In this document: positions 1-6,644 of the stretch, piece by piece
How the letters are laid out: each line of letters begins with the position of its first letter
Position numbering within the stretch: position 1 is the first letter of the stretch
From: an uncultured bacterium
GTDB taxonomy: Bacteria > Hydrogenedentota > Hydrogenedentia > Hydrogenedentales > JAEUWI01
Assembly (NCBI GenBank): GCA_937895305.1
Contig: CALAXS010000798.1
Location: 1 to 10,915, forward strand
DNA: 10,915 nt
Direction: 5' to 3'
The notes under the pieces: model-generated
The model's input: only the letters and a program-made list of their open reading frames with translations
Databases searched by the model: none
Told to the model about the DNA's origin: nothing
Made by a program: the position numbers and the translations under genes

Positions 1-342
1 TCCACCTTCCGACAGCACCGCAACCGCCTGTTCACCCGCTGCATAGAGTTCATGCTTACCCATGACCAGGCGTGTCGCTACGAAATCCAGTGCAGGCAGG
101 GGCATCCAGCCTTTCCCCGTATATCGAACAACCCCCATGTCAGTTGATGCTATCGGTTTTCCTGCACCATCAATGGTAATCGCCAGTACACTATCGCAGG
201 GTAGACCTTCGCTCTTCGTGAAGCCTTCGCTCGCACTAAAGAACGTTTTGCTCTCCTGAAAAAATTCTGTGTCCGCTTCCAGTGCCTGTGACCCAGCACT
301 CACCCCTACAACGAAGAGGACTCCAGCAATTAAGTAACGCAT
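1..342 (-). CDS. Exported beta-propeller (Reg_prop-like) protein, N-terminal 114 residues only
   Basis: The reading frame is open from ATG at 342 down to base 1, so the gene runs off the left edge and its full length is unknown. The start is supported by a purine-rich ribosome site (GAGGGAGAA) about six bases upstream. Residues 1-20 look like a Sec signal peptide: MRYLIAG, a hydrophobic core, then an SQA cleavage-type site before LEAD. Residues about 45-80 (SEGLPCDSVLAITIDG, then ASTDMGVVRY and GKGWMPL) match the Reg_prop propeller repeat, whose usual pattern is GLP..V..I..D..G..W.GT..GL.RY. Such repeats form the periplasmic sensor of hybrid two-component systems and also occur in free-standing exported propellers; which one this is cannot be told from the fragment. 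It lies 44 bases downstream of the GH2 gene with no terminator between, so co-transcription is likely, which suggests a role in carbohydrate sensing or binding (inference). Confidence 0.72.
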   Translation of the reverse strand, partial: MRYLIAGVLFVVGVSAGSQALEADTEFFQESKTFFSASEGFTKSEGLPCDSVLAITIDGAGKPIASTDMGVVRYTGKGWMPLPALDFVATRLVMGKHELYAAGEQAVAVLSEGG

Positions 343-386
343 ATACTTCTCCCTCAGCATTAAAGAACGCGCAATATATTAACCTA

Positions 387-3300
387 TTACCACCACTTCA
401 CGGACAAGGGTGCAGTATCAGCCGATTGCATACCACAGTACACCAATCCCTCACCGGGCCCTGCCAACACCTTGATCAGAATTTGATTCCGACCCTGACG
501 CAACACGCCTTTCTCTATCAATACCCGGCCGGACCTGGACTCCGCACGGCTACGGCCACCGACCAAACGGTCGTTCAGCCAAATCTTCATGCCCGCCCTG
601 GATTCCAATTCAAATTGAACCGCCTGGCGTGCAGCAGACACACATTCACCGTAAAGGTAGTACACGCTGCAATCGGTACGATACGTCTGGGGCGCATCTA
701 CCGCACTATGTACGTCAATACAATGGACTCCACTGGGTGCAAGATCGGCAGACCAGGAACGCCATTGTATGACCTTATACCAGCCCGGGTACGTCCCTTC
801 GAAATCGATTTTTTTCTCCGGCGGAAACACATGATCCAGTGCATCTTCCTTTGCCCCGGAAAAAGCACCCAGTACCATCCAACGTGCCAAGGTACGTTTT
901 CGCTCCAGTCGCATCCACTCCAGCGCAGGCTGGGACACGGGCAAGGCCATTCCACTCGGTACGGACCGACGAACAAAATGATTTAACAAATTGGTAAATA
1001 TATGATCCGCAACGGCATTTGTTCCCAACTGTTCCAGCAATGGCATATCCGTGAATACCAGTCTTCCTGAGCCATAGCGACGCACCAGAATATCCTCGCC
1101 CCAAATCCAGGGCCTCTCATCCGTGCCGGGCCGATACTGCAATACACAGGCCATAGATTCATCACTGGGATGCTGAAAGCTCCGCCGTGGTCGAAGTTCT
1201 GCGTAGGGTTGGAGCATTAAGCTACGGGACGGCAAAGACTGAAACACTGGATGCATACGGACAATATGGCTCTCCAATGCACACGCTTCCGACGGTAATG
1301 CGTTAATCTCCGGGGCATTGTCCAAATGCTCGGTCAGCAAATTCCAATCTTCCGGCGGTGAAAACACAATGCCTACGGCACCCCCTTTGACCTGTGCCAG
1401 AACCTGGTTAAGGTCATTGGCTGGATAAGCACAAATGCGATTACTTAGTGGCGGTACAATATGAATCGCGGCACTCACCCCTTCCAACTGTGCCAGCCCC
1501 TTCATCTGCTTCCGCCAGTGCCCTTCTTCGTCCAGCACATGCACAGAGACCTCGGCCTTCTTCACCTCTTTGGCCACGTGAAACCCTACCACCGCCTCAC
1601 CGATTACAGCACCTTCGTGTACGAGACGCACATGAAATTTATGGGGACCAATCGATCCCGATGCAGCGATAGTGCCCACCCACAATTCACGGGTATGGCG
1701 GGGAATCTTCACGCTGCGTCGTTTCTTCCACAAAACCTGATTCGTCGGTCCAATCACTTGCAAGGCCAACTCGCCACGTCCTTCCAGACGCGCTTCGTTT
1801 GCCAATGTAATGGTTACGGGCACCTCTTCCCGCGGCACCAGATTGTCCCGTGCCATGCCTATGAGTGGACGCACTGGACGCTGGACCAATTCCAAAATAC
1901 GTCGTGATAGTTTCTCATTACGCTGCTTATCCAGGATGCCTTGTACGGAATGTGCATCTGAATCCACCAATTCCGTATAGCAATACCCGGCGATATTTGG
2001 ATTCGCCCGAAGGGCATCCAGGCGATACCGTATAGCGTCGGCCTGCGCTGACTGTGTCGCACTTTGCACAGGACTATAGTCTGGAAACGCTTTATCCAAT
2101 CCATGGGTAACCAGATCGGATTCCAGTGCTGCGCCATCATCCCCGTCCAACAACGTACTGTCCTCTGGTAAAGCACCCACCCCATGCTCCACAATCCAGT
2201 TCAGTTGCTCTTCACGTGCCAGGTGGCGCAAGTAATCAACCGCGTGGGCTGATACCGGATGTTCCGCCACCACAGAAAATGCAGTAAAAGGTTGTACTAC
2301 GTCCATGTAGGGCCGCATATATCGACCCTCTAATTTCTCTTTTTTCGCAGGTGTCACCCAGATTAACCGCGATGGATCCAGAGCGCGTAATGCCTGCATC
2401 TGCTGCAACACCTGGGGCGATTCCGGTTCATCCTCTTCCAGGCACCAGGCCACCACAGCGGGTTCATTGCAGTAATATTCCAGCAGCGGTTTCCAGCAGG
2501 ATTCCACCGTCTCCCCCGCTTCCAGTGCGGGCAAGGTCATCATCAGCAACAACCCTTCTTCCGAAGCCTTCGCCACCAATCCAGTCGGTACAGGGCGTGG
2601 TGCCAGTACCAGCATATTAAAGCCACTTTGCTTCGCTGCATTTAACTCTGTGGCGACCATAGTTTCCAGCGTTGCAGCATCTATAGCCGACGGATACACC
2701 AGTCCATGTCGAACAGCTTTCACATGGAGAGGACGTCCGTTATGAAAAAATCGATGCTCCTTCACTGTAAAGTCGCGCATGCCAAACGACACAGTTTGCG
2801 CATCCAGACTGCCATCCTCTTGCAACAAATTAACCTGCATCGAATATAATCGCGCATTTAAAGCGACCCAGGCTTCATAATCGGGAAATTCTATCTCGAA
2901 GGAACGTTCCTGCCCACGGACATGATGGTCGGTCCCTTCCACATGAATGTGTACCTCGCCTGTACCTACCACATCCACATCAAGCGTTACACGCTTGCGA
3001 CGCAGATCCGGGCGCACACGCACAGCAGCTACATGTTCCTTTTGCATGACTACATACGCCACTGGACCCAGGGCACAGGGATGCTCACCTGTATCGCCTG
3101 TCGTTGCCAGACGCAATGCCAGAAAGTTCTCGCCTTCCTGAATGTAGTCATCCACTGACACCGTACCCGGAAAATGACCGGAGAGTGCTTTTCCATTCAG
3201 CCAAAGCCGGGCAGAACCTGCTACTGTGGGCAGGATGAGACTGCTATGGCGAGCAACGTCATCGGAAGAAAGAGAAATGGAGGAAAAGAACCATGAACAA

Positions 3301-3464
3301 AGTGAATCCTGAGTACCTGAATCTGCGCTATGCCGGGGTGCGGTGACCGCTTCCCCCTCCGGTGCATGATCTGGCGTATACCATTCCCCGTCCAGTCCCA
3401 GTTGGTCTGGATCCGGGCAATGCCGCCATGCGTCAAGTATCCGAAGATCGCGCGTAGTACTCAT
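387..3464 (-). CDS. Glycoside hydrolase family 2-like protein with extra C-terminal domains (1025 aa)
   Basis: GH2 enzymes (beta-galactosidase, glucuronidase, mannosidase types) hydrolyse beta-linked sugars with two glutamates. Visible order: N-terminal sugar-binding jelly roll (about 55-145, with ARLWLNGKAL and the turn before ENFLALRL); Ig-like sandwich (about 145-235); TIM barrel (about 240-525). In the barrel, EPAVVAWCLEEDEP (334-347) sits where W-S-x-G-N-E-P holds the acid/base, and WIVEHGVG (423-430) matches the nucleophile segment (T-E-Y-G), giving E426. GYCYTELVDSD (493-503) followed by G..D..R is the usual end of a GH2 barrel (GY.YTQ.TD.E). A second Ig-like domain follows (about 540-630), then an alpha/beta region resembling class I glutamine-amidotransferase-like domains (about 635-832), then a C-terminal jelly roll (about 890-1025, IWLNDRLVGG and QILIKV). 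There is no signal peptide, so it may be cytoplasmic. Start: AGGA six bases upstream of ATG. The acid/base motif is atypical, so activity and substrate are open. Confidence 0.82.
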   Translation of the reverse strand: MSTTRDLRILDAWRHCPDPDQLGLDGEWYTPDHAPEGEAVTAPRHSADSGTQDSLCSWFFSSISLSSDDVARHSSLILPTVAGSARLWLNGKALSGHFPGTVSVDDYIQEGENFLALRLATTGDTGEHPCALGPVAYVVMQKEHVAAVRVRPDLRRKRVTLDVDVVGTGEVHIHVEGTDHHVRGQERSFEIEFPDYEAWVALNARLYSMQVNLLQEDGSLDAQTVSFGMRDFTVKEHRFFHNGRPLHVKAVRHGLVYPSAIDAATLETMVATELNAAKQSGFNMLVLAPRPVPTGLVAKASEEGLLLMMTLPALEAGETVESCWKPLLEYYCNEPAVVAWCLEEDEPESPQVLQQMQALRALDPSRLIWVTPAKKEKLEGRYMRPYMDVVQPFTAFSVVAEHPVSAHAVDYLRHLAREEQLNWIVEHGVGALPEDSTLLDGDDGAALESDLVTHGLDKAFPDYSPVQSATQSAQADAIRYRLDALRANPNIAGYCYTELVDSDAHSVQGILDKQRNEKLSRRILELVQRPVRPLIGMARDNLVPREEVPVTITLANEARLEGRGELALQVIGPTNQVLWKKRRSVKIPRHTRELWVGTIAASGSIGPHKFHVRLVHEGAVIGEAVVGFHVAKEVKKAEVSVHVLDEEGHWRKQMKGLAQLEGVSAAIHIVPPLSNRICAYPANDLNQVLAQVKGGAVGIVFSPPEDWNLLTEHLDNAPEINALPSEACALESHIVRMHPVFQSLPSRSLMLQPYAELRPRRSFQHPSDESMACVLQYRPGTDERPWIWGEDILVRRYGSGRLVFTDMPLLEQLGTNAVADHIFTNLLNHFVRRSVPSGMALPVSQPALEWMRLERKRTLARWMVLGAFSGAKEDALDHVFPPEKKIDFEGTYPGWYKVIQWRSWSADLAPSGVHCIDVHSAVDAPQTYRTDCSVYYLYGECVSAARQAVQFELESRAGMKIWLNDRLVGGRSRAESRSGRVLIEKGVLRQGRNQILIKVLAGPGEGLVYCGMQSADTAPLSVKWW

Positions 3465-3478
3465 TCAATTTCCTGCCT

Positions 3479-3493
3479 GGACAAGTTTTGTCC
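3479..3493. promoter_or_regulatory. Perfect dyad in the GH2 leader (candidate operator)
   Basis: GGACAA-GTT-TTGTCC is a perfect inverted repeat with 6-base arms and a 3-base centre. It lies between the predicted transcription start (about 3511) and the GH2 ATG at 3464, where a repressor would block elongation or initiation. It could instead form a small RNA hairpin. No protein partner is encoded nearby in the window. Confidence 0.35.
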
Positions 3494-3517
3494 GTTCATG
3501 TTTTACCAAGAGCAGGT

Positions 3518-3547
3518 AGTGTACTTCCTTTTCATGAGAATGGTCAA
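3518..3547 (-). promoter_or_regulatory. Sigma70-like promoter for the GH2 gene
   Basis: Read on the minus strand, TTGACC (3547-3542, 5 of 6 to the -35 consensus) is followed after 18 bases by TACACT (3523-3518, 4 of 6 to the -10). The predicted start is near 3511, giving a leader of about 47 bases that contains the AGGA ribosome site. This is the clearest promoter in the window. It suggests that the GH2 and propeller genes can be transcribed separately from the uvrC-to-DUF456 run. Confidence 0.5.
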
Positions 3548-3561
3548 GCCAACACGCTTGA
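3544..3561. promoter_or_regulatory. Dyad overlapping the -35 box of the GH2 promoter
   Basis: TCAAGC-CAACAC-GCTTGA has perfect 6-base arms around a 6-base centre. One arm overlaps the TTGACC -35 element on the opposite strand. The position fits an operator, but the dyad could also be a weak hairpin at the end of the DUF456 transcript. It is not followed by a T-run in either direction, so it is not an intrinsic terminator. Confidence 0.35.
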
Positions 3562-3572
3562 AACAGGGGTAC

Positions 3573-4088
3573 TTAAAAAATTATATAGGCCACCACCAGC
3601 ATGGCAATACCGCAGAAAAGCTTGGCGAATAGCCCCCCGACCTTGCCCAATGCTGCTCCTGCACCAATCAACGCTGCATCCTTCACCCCGCGCTCATGCT
3701 GCAAGTAATCATAAACGCCCGCTGCTGCAAAAGCCCCCACACAGGCACCAATCAAGGTACCCACTACAGGAAATAATGGGGTACCCAGCACCGCTCCACC
3801 CAGACAGCCCACCAGGGCCGCGACCATGGAGCCTTTGCTCCCCCCGAATTTCTTTGCGCCATACCCCGCCAGTGCTGTTTCCAGGACTTCGCCCAGTATG
3901 GCCAGCCCCAGCAATCCCCCCAGCCCCAGATAGCTGTCAAAATAGGCCTGGCCACTCAGGCCCCAGACCAGCACAATCTCCCCCAGAATTACCCAGTTCC
4001 CAAAGAGGCCCACCAGATCCAGAATCAGGGCCACCACGATGCCGAGTCCGAAAAGAATCCATCCTGTAATTACCAATAACGATGTCAT
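3573..4088 (-). CDS. DUF456 family integral membrane protein
   Basis: A 171-residue, very hydrophobic, glycine-rich protein with about four to five membrane segments: residues about 4-42 (two spans with FGNWVILGEIVLVWG), 55-72, 88-125 (dense glycine packing), and 138-170. The diagnostic stretch is ILGEVLETALAGYGAKKFGG (65-83) followed by SKGSMVAALVG, which matches the DUF456 core (E, then GAKRFGASK). Members are small bacterial membrane proteins of unknown function, usually 150-175 residues, so this copy is full length. AGGTG lies about four bases upstream of the ATG. It follows the isomerase gene by 76 bases in the same direction. No molecular role can be given. Confidence 0.88.
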   Translation of the reverse strand: MTSLLVITGWILFGLGIVVALILDLVGLFGNWVILGEIVLVWGLSGQAYFDSYLGLGGLLGLAILGEVLETALAGYGAKKFGGSKGSMVAALVGCLGGAVLGTPLFPVVGTLIGACVGAFAAAGVYDYLQHERGVKDAALIGAGAALGKVGGLFAKLFCGIAMLVVAYIIF

Positions 4089-4164
4089 AGTACACCTGTC
4101 GTCTTTTTTATTCCTGATACAGGACCTATACCGTATTCAGCGAAAAAAGATTCATCCACCCCAA

Positions 4165-5091
4165 TTATTCATAGCCTGCAAGACCCAGGTTTTTACGAAT
4201 CACCCCTGCTGCTGCCTCGATCCGGGCATACTGTTCCTGCTCCGGTGCTGCCTTGAATTCCGGATTTTCAAAATGTACCGATACGGGACCATTGAACCCG
4301 GCATTGTGTGCGATAGTGAATAATTCTTTGAACAGCACAACGCCTTCACCAATGGGCAACCATCGTGGTTTGTTTCCTTCGTAGACAAAATCCTTGGCCG
4401 CCATCATGTGGGTATGGGGTGCCAGTGCCCTCGCTGTAATCTGCCAATCTCCATAAGGACCTTCTGCAACAGCATGCCCCATATCGAAATTAGAGCCGAT
4501 GGTAGGTGAACCCACCGCCTCATAGACCCGTAACAAATCCCAGACTGGTGCACCCACATTCAGCATGCCCGAATGGTTATGGTAACCGGACACCATGCCC
4601 AGGGCCTCATTCAGCTTTGCCAGGCTCGTCAAATCTGCAATCACTTCCTTTAGGGTTTCCAGCGGATCGCCCTCTGCATCATATTTGTGACCGCCAATGC
4701 GGTAATAGCGGATGCCCTCTTTTGACGCTGCTTCTAATACGCGCTTTGTCTCTGCGCCCTTGCCCGAATTTATGCTGGTCGTTATCATGGATACCTCCAG
4801 CCCTTCACCGCGAATAGCAGCAACCGCTTCGGGTAAATCCCGATCCACATTGCGAGGGTCGACGTGTCCACCCTTGCGCACTGTCAGGTCGACTCCGTCC
4901 AGTCCCATTTTATTACAGGCTTTTGCCAAGGCTGGGTAGTCCAGAAACTGCAGGTGTTTGGAAAAAACACACACGGGTGGCATCTTCAACGCCCCCTGTG
5001 CCTTAGGCAATCCACCAGCACCCACCGCCAATGCAGCAAGACCCGCCCCCAGAAACTTTCGCCGATTTATTTCCATACGCTTGTTTTCCAT
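4165..5091 (-). CDS. Tat-exported sugar phosphate isomerase/epimerase-like TIM barrel protein
   Basis: A 308-residue protein. The N-terminus has a twin-arginine signal: NRRKFLGAG (residues 9-17) followed by a mild hydrophobic stretch and AQG, so the folded protein is predicted to be exported. The rest fits the xylose isomerase-like TIM barrel (AP_endonuc_2 family): LDGVDLTVRKGGHVDP (64-79), YYRIGGHKY (129-137), SGYHNHSG (168-175), NFDMGHAV (201-208), MAAKDF (230-235) and VHFENPE (272-278). The HNH, D-x-G-H, K-D and terminal E positions are where divalent-metal ligands and active-site residues lie in this superfamily. The specific reaction (keto-sugar epimerisation, isomerisation or other) cannot be assigned. 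I chose ATG at 5091 because GGAG stands six bases before it; an in-frame TTG at 5103 would put that site inside the coding region. Similar Tat-exported paralogues are common in planctomycetes and relatives. Confidence 0.87.
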   Translation of the reverse strand: MENKRMEINRRKFLGAGLAALAVGAGGLPKAQGALKMPPVCVFSKHLQFLDYPALAKACNKMGLDGVDLTVRKGGHVDPRNVDRDLPEAVAAIRGEGLEVSMITTSINSGKGAETKRVLEAASKEGIRYYRIGGHKYDAEGDPLETLKEVIADLTSLAKLNEALGMVSGYHNHSGMLNVGAPVWDLLRVYEAVGSPTIGSNFDMGHAVAEGPYGDWQITARALAPHTHMMAAKDFVYEGNKPRWLPIGEGVVLFKELFTIAHNAGFNGPVSVHFENPEFKAAPEQEQYARIEAAAGVIRKNLGLAGYE

Positions 5092-5115
5092 TTCATACTC
5101 CAATTCAGCATGCCG

Positions 5116-6597
5116 TTATTTTTTCTTCTTGTCCAGTCGTTTCAATTCTTTCGAGGCCCCTAAAATAGCGGATCGTGTAGAGGGAGGCAATTTCGCCTTT
5201 CCCTTTTTGGGAACCGCTTTCTTCTTTTTCACCACCGCCTTTTTCTTGGCCACTGTTTTCTTTTTGGCTACAACTTTCTTCTTGGCTACTGCCTTTTTTC
5301 TGGTTGTCGCTTTTTTCTTTGTAACCGGTTTCTTCTTCGCTGCCCGTTGCTTTACCGTTCCTGTCTTTTCCTCAATCTCCACCGTAACCGGGTATTTCGT
5401 TTTAGTCCTGGCCTTTTTATCCCCATCATAGGTACTACCTGATAAAAGGCCGCTGCGCTCTCGCTGTCTTAACGGGGTTACATACACATCATCCTCATCC
5501 CCAATATATTCACCCGCTGCGACCATCTCGGTAATGGGGTGATCCTCCAGCCAGTTCGCAATGGGCTGGAAAACGTCGCGGGCACCAGTAGCCCCATAGG
5601 CGAGGTCGCCATGGCTATAATCCACTGCATAGCCTTGCTCCTTACCCAGCACCATGGCCCGCTTGTCTTTCATTGCAATCGCTTCGAAGGAGGCCAGCCC
5701 ATGGGTTAACGGGACCAGTGGATCTTTCGCACCAAATATGGCAAAGAGGGGAACATCGAGTTCCGCCAGTCCCGCTTTCACATCCAGGGTGTCCTCATTC
5801 ATCCGCATGGTGCGCGAACGGATCATGTGGCTGATTTCGCCAATAACATGTTGAAGGGGTTCTTCCGTCATTCGATAAAAACAGCCACCATCCATTGCCG
5901 GATGTAGGTTGCGCATATTCACAGGCATATTGGGTAAACTCGTGCGCAACAAAATGGAGATCGGTATGGAGCCCCGTACCAGATTCGTCATCACACCCGG
6001 CATATAACGGGCTATGGAAACGAGCAGCTGTGAGGGCGGTGCTACGCTATCAAAACCGACAGGGGCACCCAGGGTGGTAATGCTCATGAGCTTGTCACCG
6101 CCAAAGGCCAGCGCATAGGCGTAGAGCAACATACCGCCCATGGAATGTCCAATGGCGTGTACTTTTGAGAATTGTGTTTTCTGGCGAATAAAATCGATAG
6201 CGGTCGGCAAATCATGCAACAGGTAATCATCCATCTTCGCTTCCTGATGATGATGCTCAAAAGGAGGGATAGACGAGCGTGTGCCCCGCAAATCAATGGC
6301 CCAGCAATCAAAACCCCGCTCTGCGAGGTAGTCTGCCATACACCCGCCTTCGGGTGATGTCAGATTATGCTGATTAACCAGGCCGCCATGGACCAGCAAT
6401 ACGGGCGGCCCCTGAGTCCGCTCATGACGATACCGACAAATCCGAAGTCGCCAAAGGTCATCGGTCCGAATGGTATACACTTCAGTCGCATGAATCCGGT
6501 CCGGATACAGCGAAGCGAGAAGCCCCCAATAAGCATAGGCCAGTGCTACGAATCCGAACACGACCCCCACTGTTACAAGTACTATCCAAATCGCCAT
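5116..6597 (-). CDS. Membrane-anchored alpha/beta hydrolase with lysine-rich C-terminal tail
   Basis: A 493-residue protein. Residues about 2-30 form one transmembrane anchor (IVLVTVGVVFGFVALAYAYW). The alpha/beta-hydrolase fold follows: LLVHGG (67-72, oxyanion region), DLRGTRSS (102-109), the nucleophile elbow GHSMGG (150-155, Ser152), GAKDPLVP (289-296, acid Asp292), and YSHGDLAYG (327-335, His329). All three catalytic residues are present, so esterase, lipase or acyltransferase-type activity is expected. The opening PPVLLVHGGLVNQHNL recalls lipase and PHA-synthase-like hydrolases, but there is no Cys nucleophile as in PhaC. From about 395 to the end the protein becomes basic and low-complexity, with AVAKKK-type repeats. 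I chose ATG at 6597 because AAGGGA lies about seven bases upstream; an in-frame GTG at 6633 would add 12 residues. The gene starts 47 bases after the uvrC stop. The natural substrate is unknown. Confidence 0.85.
   Translation of the reverse strand: MAIWIVLVTVGVVFGFVALAYAYWGLLASLYPDRIHATEVYTIRTDDLWRLRICRYRHERTQGPPVLLVHGGLVNQHNLTSPEGGCMADYLAERGFDCWAIDLRGTRSSIPPFEHHHQEAKMDDYLLHDLPTAIDFIRQKTQFSKVHAIGHSMGGMLLYAYALAFGGDKLMSITTLGAPVGFDSVAPPSQLLVSIARYMPGVMTNLVRGSIPISILLRTSLPNMPVNMRNLHPAMDGGCFYRMTEEPLQHVIGEISHMIRSRTMRMNEDTLDVKAGLAELDVPLFAIFGAKDPLVPLTHGLASFEAIAMKDKRAMVLGKEQGYAVDYSHGDLAYGATGARDVFQPIANWLEDHPITEMVAAGEYIGDEDDVYVTPLRQRERSGLLSGSTYDGDKKARTKTKYPVTVEIEEKTGTVKQRAAKKKPVTKKKATTRKKAVAKKKVVAKKKTVAKKKAVVKKKKAVPKKGKAKLPPSTRSAILGASKELKRLDKKKK
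5197..5340 (-). repeat. Lysine-rich hexapeptide repeat inside the hydrolase gene
   Basis: This encodes residues 420-467 of the hydrolase. It contains four near-identical six-residue units (AVAKKK, VVAKKK, TVAKKK, AVVKKK at residues 436-459) flanked by other KKK clusters. On the plus strand it appears as pyrimidine-rich DNA with many TTTCTT and TTTTTC runs. The composition is like histone-H1-like, AlgP or PhaF tails, which bind nucleic acid or polyanions. The frame stays open throughout, so this is real coding sequence rather than a broken end. Confidence 0.8.
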
Positions 6598-6644
6598 ACA
6601 CGTCCCTTCTCGCGGCACCAGACCACACAACACTGTACCATGAA

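Noticed and set aside
282..986. Long plus-strand open frame (234 codons)
   Set aside because: It lies antisense to the GH2 gene and the propeller start. Its composition (many His, Pro, Gln, Thr) is that of a shadow frame, and it has no recognisable domain.
3488..4069. Plus-strand open frame of 193 codons
   Set aside because: It is antisense to the DUF456 gene. It is Pro/Arg/Ser-rich, as expected from the complement of glycine/alanine-rich membrane coding sequence.
4113..4123. Small hairpin CCTG-ATA-CAGG between the isomerase and DUF456 genes
   Set aside because: The stem is only four bases, and in the direction of transcription it is followed by A-rich rather than T-rich sequence, so it is not a terminator.
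4958..5431. Plus-strand frame encoding a Phe-rich 'membrane' protein
   Set aside because: The FFF/AFFLAT repeats are just the complement of the Lys-rich tail of the hydrolase (AAG/AAA read as TTC/TTT). There is no independent support.
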